Positions 1 through 5,967 of a stretch of 9,147 bases of DNA are shown here, piece by piece. A program made the position numbers and the translations under genes. The stretch is from Candidatus Eiseniibacteriota bacterium (GTDB lineage Bacteria > Joyebacterota > Joyebacteria > Joyebacterales > Joyebacteraceae). Under the pieces are notes generated by a model. That model ran no database searches, was not told the origin of the DNA, and saw only the letters and a program-made list of their open reading frames with translations. The stretch covers positions 1 through 9,147 of the forward strand of contig DAOVNE010000030.1 of NCBI GenBank assembly GCA_030630395.1, in the 5' to 3' direction. The first letter of the stretch is position 1. Every line of letters begins with the position of its first letter.

Positions 1-214
1 CAATTCACCCACGTCAATGACGCATGCACGGTACCATACATGACACGGAATGTCAAGCCGCATATCGTGTGGCAAAGTGGTCCGGCACGCCGGGATAGCC
101 AAGGCGGACTCATAACAGAGGATGAGGCCAGAAGACCCTGCATCTGCTGTGTCTGCTTCTGCCGTGAGCGATGCCCCGGACCCAGCGTGAGCGATGCCCG
201 GATCCATACATGCA
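1..214. other. Intergenic stretch without a recognisable gene
   Basis: I see no convincing gene in the 297 bases left of the secreted-protein stop codon. A plus-strand open frame that begins at 40 runs on antisense through the secreted-protein gene, and its arginine- and glycine-rich translation resembles no known family. The stretch contains a short imperfect direct repeat (163-206) and two copies of the 9-mer ccatacatg (34-42 and 204-212), and ends at the terminator hairpin of the neighbouring minus-strand gene. Confidence 0.5.
163..206. repeat. Imperfect 23-base tandem direct repeat
   Basis: Two adjacent copies share CGTGAGCGATGCCC followed by CGGA(c/t)CCA, the first copy (163-184) having one extra C and one base between the copies. 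The repeat lies just beyond the terminator of the minus-strand secreted-protein gene. It has only two units, so it may be a simple local duplication; no function is evident. Confidence 0.5.
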
Positions 215-248
215 AAGCGGGCGGTGACTTCTCGGTCACCGCCCGCTT
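215..248 (-). terminator. Rho-independent terminator of the secreted-protein gene
   Basis: A perfect 14-base-pair stem (AAGCGGGCGGTGAC at 215-228 with its complement at 235-248) encloses a six-base loop. It lies about 50 bases downstream of the minus-strand stop codon. Read on the minus strand the stem ends in CTT and is followed by TGCATG, so the U-tract is short. The strength of the GC-rich stem and its position after the stop make a terminator or 3'-stabilising hairpin the best reading. Confidence 0.75.
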
Positions 249-297
249 CAAACTGTTAGCCCATCGCAGGCCCCAGGGACCCAGCACAGGGCCGGGT

Positions 298-825
298 CTA
301 GCGATACATGGACTTAATCGCAGTCCAGGTCTGCTCCTCGACGGCCGTTACGATGACATTGATGTAGCCTGTCACGTAGTGAGGAGCGGCTCCGAAGCCG
401 TCGCCCCAGAGCTCCCACTGGATCTGCGTACCGGTCATCACGGGGGGGAGAGTGACGTCGACCCAGACGTCCGTTCCCTCGGTGCTGTAGATCTCACCGT
501 AGCCACCGTTGTTGTCCGCCCAGACGCAGGTTGGGACGGTCGGGAAGACGGTCATCGTCCAGCTTGGACGACCGGTGGCGATCAGCGTGTAGCCCATCGA
601 GCCCTGATTCGCGGTCGTGCCCGGGCCGAATGGGAAGTGGATCTCGACGTTTGTAATCCACTCGGCGTCCGGTGATGCATTCTGAACGAAGAAGACAAAC
701 ATGTAAGTGTTGCCTGGACTCACCGTGGTCGGTGAGAGAAGCGTGACGGTCGCGTTGGCGATGTCACGGGCCGCGGCCGGGACTGCGAGTGCCAGGACGA
801 GAAGAGCAATAGCCAATACCTTCAT
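298..825 (-). CDS. Secreted beta-rich protein of unknown function
   Basis: This 175-residue protein has a clear N-terminal signal peptide: a Lys at position 2, a Leu/Ala/Val core at 3-15 and an Ala-rich cleavage site at about A19/R20. The protein is therefore exported, probably by Sec. The mature part is rich in Thr, Val, Gly and aromatic residues, with alternating hydrophobic stretches such as TVTLLSP (26-32), YMFVFFVQN (41-49) and VWVDVTLPP (120-128). This pattern suggests an immunoglobulin-like beta-sandwich. It has one mature cysteine (C100), so no internal disulfide. The last 13 residues (163-175) form a distinct polar tail ending W167-T-A-I-K-S-M-Y-R175. The ATG is preceded by a GGAGGA/AAGGA purine tract. 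The gene stands alone and ends in a strong hairpin. I do not recognise a named family; a structural or surface role is a guess. Confidence 0.8.
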   Translation of the reverse strand: MKVLAIALLVLALAVPAAARDIANATVTLLSPTTVSPGNTYMFVFFVQNASPDAEWITNVEIHFPFGPGTTANQGSMGYTLIATGRPSWTMTVFPTVPTCVWADNNGGYGEIYSTEGTDVWVDVTLPPVMTGTQIQWELWGDGFGAAPHYVTGYINVIVTAVEEQTWTAIKSMYR

Positions 826-1053
826 GGTCCTCCATCCTTTCCTCTGTGTGTGGGAGATGACAGCGTAAGAGCAGTCTCTAGCTGTGCTTCGAATGGCCGC
901 CTCCCTTCAGGTGCGCGCCACTCCGGAATCCGGCAGAGGTCTCAAGCAGGGTGCCGAGCGTGGCTGAGAGTGGAATATGACCAGACTTCTTGAATACAAG
1001 CCAATAATACCACCGGGCCCCCATATCGTCAAGGGCGTTCTGGGACGGCCGGA

Positions 1054-1070
1054 GGCAGGACCATCCTGCC
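1054..1070. repeat. Short perfect inverted repeat
   Basis: GGCAGGA (1054-1060) and TCCTGCC (1064-1070) form a perfect 7-base-pair stem with a three-base loop. No T-run follows on either strand, so it does not look like a terminator. The right arm is part of the 17-base repeat described separately. It lies about 40 bases upstream of the -35 element, so it could be an operator, but that is inference. Confidence 0.4.
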
Positions 1071-1185
1071 GGACCCGGGTGGTGTGAACTATATGGCCGG
1101 TGCACGTCTTGACCCGTCTCAACGCGCGTGATAGCATCCACGTTGGTAGTCTTCCCTGTCCGGGAGCGATCCTGCCGGCCGGGTG
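1063..1185. repeat. Pair of 17-base repeats flanking a promoter
   Basis: ATCCTGCCGG-AC-CCGGGTG at 1063-1081 recurs as ATCCTGCCGGCCGGGTG at 1169-1185. The copies are identical apart from a two-base insertion in the first. The copy starts are 106 bases apart, close to ten helical turns. One copy lies upstream of the promoter candidate and one in the transcribed leader. The arrangement would suit a looping regulator, but no protein is known to bind here. Confidence 0.45.
1109..1137 (+). promoter_or_regulatory. Sigma70-like promoter for the hydrolase-buk-tdk operon
   Basis: TTGACC (1109-1114) matches the -35 consensus at five of six positions. A 17-base spacer follows, then TAGCAT (1132-1137), which matches the -10 at four of six. 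A TG at 1129-1130 adds an extended -10. Transcription would begin near 1144, leaving a leader of about 160 bases. The -35 element overlaps a small inverted repeat, TTGA-N6-TCAA (1109-1122). This is pattern matching only. Confidence 0.45.
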
Positions 1186-1305
1186 TAGTCGCCCCAACCG
1201 CTGGCAGATGTTGCGTTTAGCGAGACGGGCGGCTCTCTGGGGGAAGTGGAGAGAGATGGTGCCGGGAAGACGGCGGAGAGATGAGGCCTCGTTCAGGGAG
1301 TGTGA

Positions 1306-2145
1306 ATGCGTCTCGGTGACATCACGCTGACGGTGCTCGATGCGGAGACGTTTCTGTACGACGGAGGCGCGATGTTTGGTGTCGTGCCCCGCGTCATCTG
1401 GGACAGACTTCTCAAGCCCGACGCTGAGAACAGGATCAAGCTCGCCGTCACGCCACTCCTCATCACTACTCCCGATTCAAAGATCCTGGTCGATACCGGT
1501 TTCGGGACACGCCTCAGCAAGAAGGAGCGGAAGATCTTCGGGCTCGGGGAAGGCAGGGATGTGGAGTCGGCGCTCAAGGTGGTGGGGGTCGAGCCCGAGG
1601 AGATAGACACGGTCGTCCTGACGCACCTTCACATCGACCACGCGGGTGGAGCGACAAGACACGATGGCGACAAGCTCGTCCCGGCGTTTCCGAACGCGCG
1701 GTATCTCGTACACGAGCTTGAATGGGAAGACGGTCTCGAGCCGAACGTCATGAGCGCTGCCGCGTACCGGCGTGATGACTACGTGCCTCTCATGGAGGCC
1801 GGGGTCCTTGAGCTCATCGGCGACGAGCGAGACCTGGGCCACGGAGTGACAACGGTCCTGACCGGCGGGCACTGCCGCGGCCACATCATGGTCGTCGCGG
1901 AGACGTCCTCGGGAACCGCCGTCTATCCGGCGGATCTCATTCCAAGCAGACATCACTTCCGCGCCGCGTATGTTGCCGGCGTGGATCTTTTCCCGCTGGA
2001 TGTCGTTGAGCAGAAGATGCAGCTTCTGGAGGCGGCAGCGCGTGAGGATTGGATCCTGATCCTTGACCACGATCCCGACGGAGCGGTCGGTCGCGTGATC
2101 GAGGTGGAGGACGGGAGATACCGTTTCGAGGAACTGACGGATTGA
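1306..2145 (+). CDS. Metallo-beta-lactamase-fold hydrolase
   Basis: This 279-residue protein is a metallo-beta-lactamase superfamily hydrolase with a dinuclear metal site. The signature T-H-L-H-I-D-H is at residues 106-112 (H107, H109, D111, H112). Further likely ligands are H189 in GGHCRGH (187-193), D210 in YPAD and H255 in LDHD. This ligand set and the D63-T-G-F-G loop resemble the AiiA/AttM lactonase-like branch, whose members cleave lactones or other esters. There is no signal peptide, so it is cytoplasmic. The ATG has AGGGAG five bases upstream. It is the first gene of a probable operon, 65 bases ahead of buk, with no terminator between them. The substrate cannot be read from sequence: an acyl-homoserine lactonase is possible, but a thioester or ester hydrolase linked to butyrate metabolism is an equally open inference. 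Confidence 0.9.
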   Translation: MRLGDITLTVLDAETFLYDGGAMFGVVPRVIWDRLLKPDAENRIKLAVTPLLITTPDSKILVDTGFGTRLSKKERKIFGLGEGRDVESALKVVGVEPEEIDTVVLTHLHIDHAGGATRHDGDKLVPAFPNARYLVHELEWEDGLEPNVMSAAAYRRDDYVPLMEAGVLELIGDERDLGHGVTTVLTGGHCRGHIMVVAETSSGTAVYPADLIPSRHHFRAAYVAGVDLFPLDVVEQKMQLLEAAAREDWILILDHDPDGAVGRVIEVEDGRYRFEELTD

Positions 2146-2210
2146 TGGTCGTGAGCGGCCGGCTGCCTCGCTTTAATTGAGACGGTCGTGGACGGCGAAC
2201 AGGAGATGAT

Positions 2211-3290
2211 ATGCCGGCAAGCGAGAGGATCCTGGTTCTGAACCCCGGATCGACGACGACGAAGTTGGCGATCTTCGAGGGCGAGAAGTGCGTCCTCGAG
2301 GACACGATCAGCCACAGCAAGGAGGATCTCGCTCGGTTTGAGCATATCTCTGAGCAGCGAGACTACAGGGAGTCGCTGATACTCGCCTTTCTCTCTGAGC
2401 ACGGGATACCCCTCGATTCACTCGACGGGACGGTGGGCAGGGGCGGGCTCATGCGACCGATCAAGAGCGGGACCTACGCCGTGAACCAGGCGATGCTCGA
2501 TGACCTTGAGAGCTGCTATCTCGGAGAGCACGCTTCGAACCTCGGCGCGGTGCTGGCGTACGAGACTGCGCGCGAGGCGGGTGTACCTGCATTCGTCGTA
2601 GATCCGGTGGTCGTGGATGAGATGAACCCGATGGCCCGGCTCTCGGGTGTGCCCGAACTTCCGCGTCTGAGCATAGCCCACGCTCTCAACGTCAAGGCGA
2701 CGGCCAGACGCGTCGCCAGTGAGATGGGGCGCGAGCTCTCCGAGCTTGATCTCATCGTCGCGCACCTGGGAGGCGGCACGAGCGTTGTGGCGATCCGGCA
2801 CGGTGAGATGACGGACGTGAGCGGCGGCATCTCGGCTGGTCCCTTCACACCTGAGCGCGCGGGAAGCGTCCCGACGCTCGAACTCGTCGACATGTGTTAC
2901 TCCGGAGACTTCACGAAGGCCGAGGTGAAGAAGAAGCTCATGGGTCGTGGCGGTCTTGTTGCATATCTGGGCACGAACGACGCGCGCGAGGTGGAGAGAA
3001 GAATCCTCGCCGGCGACGAGGAGGCAGAACTCGTTCTGGACGCCATGATCTACCAGATCGCCAAGGAGATCGGGGCCATGGCGAGCGTGCTCGAGGGCAA
3101 GGTCGACGCCGTGATCATGACCGGAGGGCTTGCGAACTCCGAGTACATCATGGATCGACTCGCCCGCCGCATCGGCTTTATCGGCAAGATCATGGTGGAA
3201 CCCGGTGAGGATGAGCTCGAGGCGCTGGCGCTCGGCTGCCTGCGTGTCCTGAGGGGTGAGGAAGAAGCGCTGGAGTATCCTGGGGGATGA
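2211..3290 (+). CDS. buk: Butyrate kinase
   Basis: Butyrate kinase reversibly converts butyryl phosphate plus ADP to butyrate plus ATP, the energy-yielding last step of butyrate (or branched-chain acid) fermentation; in reverse it activates the acid. The 359-residue length is normal for the family. ASKHA kinase motifs are clear: N11-P-G-S-T-T-T-K18 phosphate loop, [10 protein letters not shown] (75-84), which is typical of butyrate rather than acetate kinase, AHLGGGTS (184-191), TGGLANS (304-310) and PGEDE (331-335). The start has AGGAG five bases upstream, and an out-of-frame ATG at 2206 is not used. The stop overlaps the tdk start (ATGA), implying translational coupling. The usual partner, phosphate butyryltransferase (ptb), is not in the window. 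The enzyme could instead act on isobutyrate or other short acids; the family call is firm, the exact substrate less so. Confidence 0.95.
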   Translation: MPASERILVLNPGSTTTKLAIFEGEKCVLEDTISHSKEDLARFEHISEQRDYRESLILAFLSEHGIPLDSLDGTVGRGGLMRPIKSGTYAVNQAMLDDLESCYLGEHASNLGAVLAYETAREAGVPAFVVDPVVVDEMNPMARLSGVPELPRLSIAHALNVKATARRVASEMGRELSELDLIVAHLGGGTSVVAIRHGEMTDVSGGISAGPFTPERAGSVPTLELVDMCYSGDFTKAEVKKKLMGRGGLVAYLGTNDAREVERRILAGDEEAELVLDAMIYQIAKEIGAMASVLEGKVDAVIMTGGLANSEYIMDRLARRIGFIGKIMVEPGEDELEALALGCLRVLRGEEEALEYPGG

Positions 3291-3868
3291 TGATGAGAGA
3301 TCTTCACGACACGGGTTGGATTGAGGTCATCTGCGGCAGCATGTTCTCGGGCAAGAGTGAGGAGCTCATCCGCCGCCTGAGGAGGGCGAAGATCGCCAAG
3401 CAGAGGGTCGTGACGTTCAAGCCCGCCATGGACGACAGATACGATGAGGACAGCATCGTATCTCACGACGATCGCAGGATCGAGTCGATCCAGGTGAAGA
3501 CAGCCGGTGAGATACTGAGCCACGTGGACGAGACCACGGACGTCGTCGGCGTTGATGAGGGGCAGTTCATGGGCCCCGAACTCCCCGCCGTCTGTGAGCA
3601 GTTGGCGGACAGGGGTATCCGGGTCATCGTTGCAGGGCTCGATCAGGACTACCTCGGGAGGCCGTTTGAGCCGATTCCACAGCTCCTCGCGGTCGCGGAG
3701 TACATAACGAAGACGCTCGCGGTCTGCATGAAGTGTGGCAGGCCCGCGAACCGGACGCAGAGGATAATCAGGAGCGATGAACGCGTAATCGTCGGCGCCT
3801 CCGAGACGTATGAGGCGCGGTGCAGGGTCTGCTTCGACCCTGAAGAGGCGGAGCCAGAGCGTTCATAG
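3287..3868 (+). CDS. tdk: Thymidine kinase, type II
   Basis: Thymidine kinase phosphorylates thymidine (and deoxyuridine) with ATP to dTMP in the pyrimidine salvage pathway, in the cytoplasm. At 193 residues it has the usual size of the tetrameric TK1-like type. The P-loop is G17-S-M-F-S-G-K-S24. D90-E91-G-Q-F holds the magnesium-binding Asp and the catalytic Glu91. GLDQDYLG (117-124) precedes the lasso region. Two Cys pairs (C147/C150 and C179/C182) form the structural zinc site. VGASETYEA (169-177) contains the conserved Tyr that contacts the base. Translation can begin at any of three consecutive ATG codons (3287, 3290, 3293). The first overlaps the buk stop by four bases. It is the last gene of the operon, followed by a terminator. 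Nothing appears truncated or mutated. Confidence 0.96.
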   Translation: MMMRDLHDTGWIEVICGSMFSGKSEELIRRLRRAKIAKQRVVTFKPAMDDRYDEDSIVSHDDRRIESIQVKTAGEILSHVDETTDVVGVDEGQFMGPELPAVCEQLADRGIRVIVAGLDQDYLGRPFEPIPQLLAVAEYITKTLAVCMKCGRPANRTQRIIRSDERVIVGASETYEARCRVCFDPEEAEPERS

Positions 3869-3898
3869 AGTGAATGGGGCCCCAGCTTACGAGTATTG

Positions 3899-3932
3899 CC
3901 GCCGTGTCGCTCACGAGAGATGCGGCGGTTTT
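3899..3932 (+). terminator. Rho-independent terminator after tdk
   Basis: CCGCCG (3899-3904) pairs with CGGCGG (3923-3928), and the stem extends inward by two wobble pairs, U-A and C-G, to about ten pairs around a ten-base loop. TTTT (3929-3932) follows directly. It starts about 30 bases after the tdk stop and separates the hydrolase-buk-tdk operon from yggS. The T-run is only on the plus strand, so it acts rightward. Confidence 0.7.
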
Positions 3933-3935
3933 GCA

Positions 3936-3964
3936 TTGCCCGGCGGCCTCTGGCCGAATATACT
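3936..3964 (+). promoter_or_regulatory. Sigma70-like promoter for the yggS operon
   Basis: TTGCCC (3936-3941) matches the -35 consensus at four of six positions, and TATACT (3959-3964) matches the -10 at five of six, with an ideal 17-base spacer. It begins four bases after the tdk terminator and would give a leader of about 40 bases before yggS. A second -10-like TATGAT (3974-3979) lies just downstream but lacks a matching -35. Confidence 0.45.
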
Positions 3965-4011
3965 AGACGGTTCTATGATTTGGCATTGAGGCCGCTTACA
4001 GGGCTGGAACC

Positions 4012-4695
4012 ATGGCGATACGCGACAACGTTCTTGATGTGCGGGAGCGCATCACACGAGCCGCGGATCGGGTTCTCAGGGACCCGGGGGACATCAAGCT
4101 CGTGGCCGTCACGAAGACGGTCGAGATTCCTCTCATCGTGGAGGCCATAGAGGCCGGAATCAGCTGCGTCGGCGAGAATCGCATCCAGGAAGCAGCGCGA
4201 AAGTTTCCGGAGCTGCCTCCGGTCGAGAAGCATCTCGTGGGGCACCTGCAGACGAACAAGGTCAAGGCCGCGATTGAGCTCTTCGACGTCATCGAGTCGG
4301 TCGACAGCGTGCGTCTCGCCCGGGAGATATCGACTCGCTGTACGGCCGCCGGGTCTCAGGCGAGTGTGCTCGTCGAGGTGAACACCTCCGGTGAGGAGTC
4401 GAAGTTCGGACTCGATCCGAGTGAGGTACTCGAGGCGCTCGATGACATGTCCACGCTACCAGGGCTCAAGGTGGTGGGACTCATGACTGTGGGGGCCTTC
4501 CTTCCGGACCCCGACGACGTCAGGCCCTGTTTCAGGATGCTCAGGGCGATTCGGGACGAGATCGAGGAGCGGGTGATCCCCGGTGTAGCCATGGACCACC
4601 TCTCGATGGGTATGACGAACGACTTCGAGGTGGCAATCGAAGAGGGCGCCACGATCGTACGGGTCGGAAGGGCCATCTTCGGAGAGCGAGGATAG
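4012..4695 (+). CDS. yggS: YggS/YlmE family PLP homeostasis protein
   Basis: YggS (PLPBP, YlmE) binds pyridoxal 5'-phosphate but has no known enzymatic turnover. It buffers PLP and affects amino-acid and keto-acid balance in the cytoplasm. The 227-residue length is typical. K35 in AVTKT (32-36) is the Schiff-base lysine. GENRIQEA (54-61), HLVGHLQTNK (74-83), VNTSGEESKFG (123-133), GLMTVG (156-161), LSMGMTNDFEVAI (197-209) and VRVGRAIFG (216-224) are the conserved TIM-barrel and phosphate-binding motifs. The ATG has only a weak ribosome binding site (AGGG, eight bases upstream). The end of the coding sequence contains the ribosome binding site of yggT, which starts five bases after the stop, so the two genes are coupled. 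It is probably the first gene of a yggS-yggT-phosphorylase-ileS cluster. Confidence 0.96.
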   Translation: MAIRDNVLDVRERITRAADRVLRDPGDIKLVAVTKTVEIPLIVEAIEAGISCVGENRIQEAARKFPELPPVEKHLVGHLQTNKVKAAIELFDVIESVDSVRLAREISTRCTAAGSQASVLVEVNTSGEESKFGLDPSEVLEALDDMSTLPGLKVVGLMTVGAFLPDPDDVRPCFRMLRAIRDEIEERVIPGVAMDHLSMGMTNDFEVAIEEGATIVRVGRAIFGERG

Positions 4696-4699
4696 ACGC

Positions 4700-5002
4700 G
4701 TGTTTGTTGCCGGTAACTTCCTGGAGGCGGTCGCAACGGTCCTGAACGTGGTCCTCAGGGTCTATTCGTACTGCGTGCTCGCGGTCGTGATAATCTCCTG
4801 GGTGGCGCCGCGCGCGACGCATCCCGCCATCATGTTCTTGAGAAGCATAACGGAACCGCTCTTCTACCGCATACGGCGCGCGATTCCGTTTCTGTATCAG
4901 TCGGGCATCGATTTCACTCCTCTCGTGGTCTTCTTCGGAATCGGGCTTGTCAGGATGTTCATAGTATCGACGCTCTATCAGGCAGCAGCGCGTCTCCAGT
5001 AA
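4700..5002 (+). CDS. yggT: YggT/YlmG family membrane protein
   Basis: This 100-residue protein is the short, single-unit form of the YggT (YlmG) family. Members are inner-membrane proteins linked to division-site organisation or osmotic tolerance, with no defined biochemical activity. Two hydrophobic segments are visible, at about 8-36 and 72-97. Between them lie the family motifs: ISWV (32-35), the conserved T51-E-P53, a basic loop RIRRAIP (57-63) and GIDFTP (69-74). The start is GTG, with GAGGA (4688-4692) seven bases upstream inside the last codons of yggS. Proteobacterial homologues often carry a tandem duplication of this unit; this one does not. The yggS-yggT pairing is widespread and supports the call. 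Confidence 0.92.
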   Translation: MFVAGNFLEAVATVLNVVLRVYSYCVLAVVIISWVAPRATHPAIMFLRSITEPLFYRIRRAIPFLYQSGIDFTPLVVFFGIGLVRMFIVSTLYQAAARLQ

Positions 5003-5009
5003 TCAAAGG

Positions 5010-5040
5010 CGGGAAGCCTCTCGGCGACGAGAGGCCTTCG
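5010..5040 (+). terminator. Hairpin between yggT and the phosphorylase gene
   Basis: GCCTCTCG (5016-5023) and CGAGAGGC (5028-5035) form a perfect eight-pair stem closed by a GCGA loop, a GNRA tetraloop. Three further pairs (GAA/TTC) extend it after a one-base bulge. Only three T residues occur soon after (ATTTC), so termination would be weak. It may be an attenuator, a partial terminator or an mRNA-processing hairpin that sets different levels for the genes on each side. Confidence 0.4.
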
Positions 5041-5077
5041 CATTTCAGCGGAAGACCTAAGCATCGGAGGAAGCATC

Positions 5078-5908
5078 ATGGCACGGGAACTTACACAGAG
5101 CGCGAAGATCGAGAAGGCTGTCGGGTACATAAGGAAGAAGAGCGAGATCAAGCCGCAGGTGGCAGTCGTTCTCGGAAGCGGTCTCGGGAAGCTCACCAAC
5201 TTGATGACCGTTGACTGCGTGATTCCGTTCGACAAGATCCCGCACTTCCCGAAGTCGGGTGTCGAGGGACACGCCGGCGAACTCGTGCTCGGCAAGATCG
5301 GTCGCAAGCGCGTCGCTCTGATGAACGGCCGTGTTCACTACTACGAGGGCTACACGATGCAGGAGGTCACCTTCCCGATCCGCGTGCTGCGTGCGCTCGG
5401 TGCGAAGAAGCTGATCCTCACCTGTGCGGGTGGCGGCATGAACCCTCTCCAGGAGAAGGGTGACATCATCGCCATCGTCGACCAGATTAACCTGACGGGC
5501 GACAACCCGTTGATCGGCCCGAACGACGACTCGCTGGGGACACGCTTCCCGGATATGTCGCAGCCGTACGACAGGGCGTATGTCAAGCTGGCCGAGGAGA
5601 TCGCTCTCGAGGAGCAGATTCCTCTCAAGAAGGGCGTCTTCGTCGGCGTGGCCGGCCCGTGTCTTGAGACGGCGGCCGAGTATCGCTTCCTCCGTATGAT
5701 CGGTGGAGACATCGTGAGCATGTCGATGGTCGCCGAGAACATCGTTGCCATCCACGGGAAGATGAGAGTGGTGGGGCTCGCTGTCGTCACGGACATATGT
5801 CTTCCGGACTCATTGGAACCGGCAAGCCACAAGGAGATTCTCAAGGTCGCGAGAGCGACCGAGCCCAAGCTGACACAGCTCGTATTCAGGCTTATTGAGA
5901 AGATGTAG
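5078..5908 (+). CDS. punA: Purine nucleoside phosphorylase, trimeric PNP/MTAP family
   Basis: The enzyme cleaves purine (deoxy)nucleosides with phosphate to the base and ribose 1-phosphate, in cytoplasmic purine salvage. Its 276 residues match the trimeric class. Motifs: phosphate loop G33-S-G-L-G37, SGVEGHAGELVLG (60-72), GRVHYYEG (84-91) with R85 and H87, INLTGDNPLIGPN (137-149), GPCLETAAEYR (193-203) with base-binding E197, and S216 in SMSMV. Two departures stand out. D239 (VVTDI, 237-240) replaces the Asn equivalent to human N243. T115-C-A-G-G-G replaces the usual T-N-A-A-G-G. These positions shape purine specificity, so the enzyme may accept 6-aminopurines as well as inosine/guanosine, or be nearer MTAP. 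The ATG has GGAGG seven bases upstream. The 59-base gap to ileS holds only a weak five-pair hairpin, so co-transcription with ileS is likely. Confidence 0.92.
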   Translation: MARELTQSAKIEKAVGYIRKKSEIKPQVAVVLGSGLGKLTNLMTVDCVIPFDKIPHFPKSGVEGHAGELVLGKIGRKRVALMNGRVHYYEGYTMQEVTFPIRVLRALGAKKLILTCAGGGMNPLQEKGDIIAIVDQINLTGDNPLIGPNDDSLGTRFPDMSQPYDRAYVKLAEEIALEEQIPLKKGVFVGVAGPCLETAAEYRFLRMIGGDIVSMSMVAENIVAIHGKMRVVGLAVVTDICLPDSLEPASHKEILKVARATEPKLTQLVFRLIEKM

Positions 5909-5967
5909 AAGCTCCGCGCGGACGTGCCGGGGCATCCCGGACGAACCGCCGGGGACAAGGGACACAC

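Larger units (their letters stand above)
826..1305. other. Divergent intergenic region of 480 bases
   Basis: This gap separates the minus-strand secreted-protein gene from the plus-strand hydrolase operon. Short frames exist on both strands (for example minus 878-1141 and 907-1197, plus 1100-1330), but they overlap one another, lack convincing ribosome binding sites and give low-complexity translations that match no family I know. What I can support is a rightward promoter candidate (1109-1137), a hairpin (1054-1070) and a 17-base repeat present twice (1063-1081 and 1169-1185). I could not find a convincing minus-strand promoter for the secreted-protein gene. Confidence 0.5.

Noticed and set aside
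41..55. TGACA-N5-TGTCA inverted repeat near the left edge
   Set aside because: It has only five pairs and is not next to a gene start; no support for an operator or attachment site.
40..675. A 211-codon plus-strand open frame
   Set aside because: It overlaps the secreted-protein gene on the opposite strand, lacks a ribosome binding site, and its translation is Arg/Gly-rich noise. The minus-strand frame has a signal peptide and a terminator.
878..1197. Two overlapping minus-strand frames (878-1141 and 907-1197) in the divergent gap
   Set aside because: They compete for the same DNA in different frames, neither has a good start site, and I recognise no domain. A decayed gene remnant cannot be excluded.
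1477..2070. A 197-codon minus-strand open frame
   Set aside because: It is antisense to the metallo-hydrolase, whose metal-binding motifs are all in the plus frame.
3875..3884. Ten-base palindrome TGGGGCCCCA after tdk
   Set aside because: It has no loop and no flanking symmetry; a GC-rich palindrome of this size can occur by chance.
5927..5940. CCGGG/CCCGG hairpin between the phosphorylase gene and ileS
   Set aside because: It has only five pairs with no T-run, too weak to call a terminator in GC-rich DNA.
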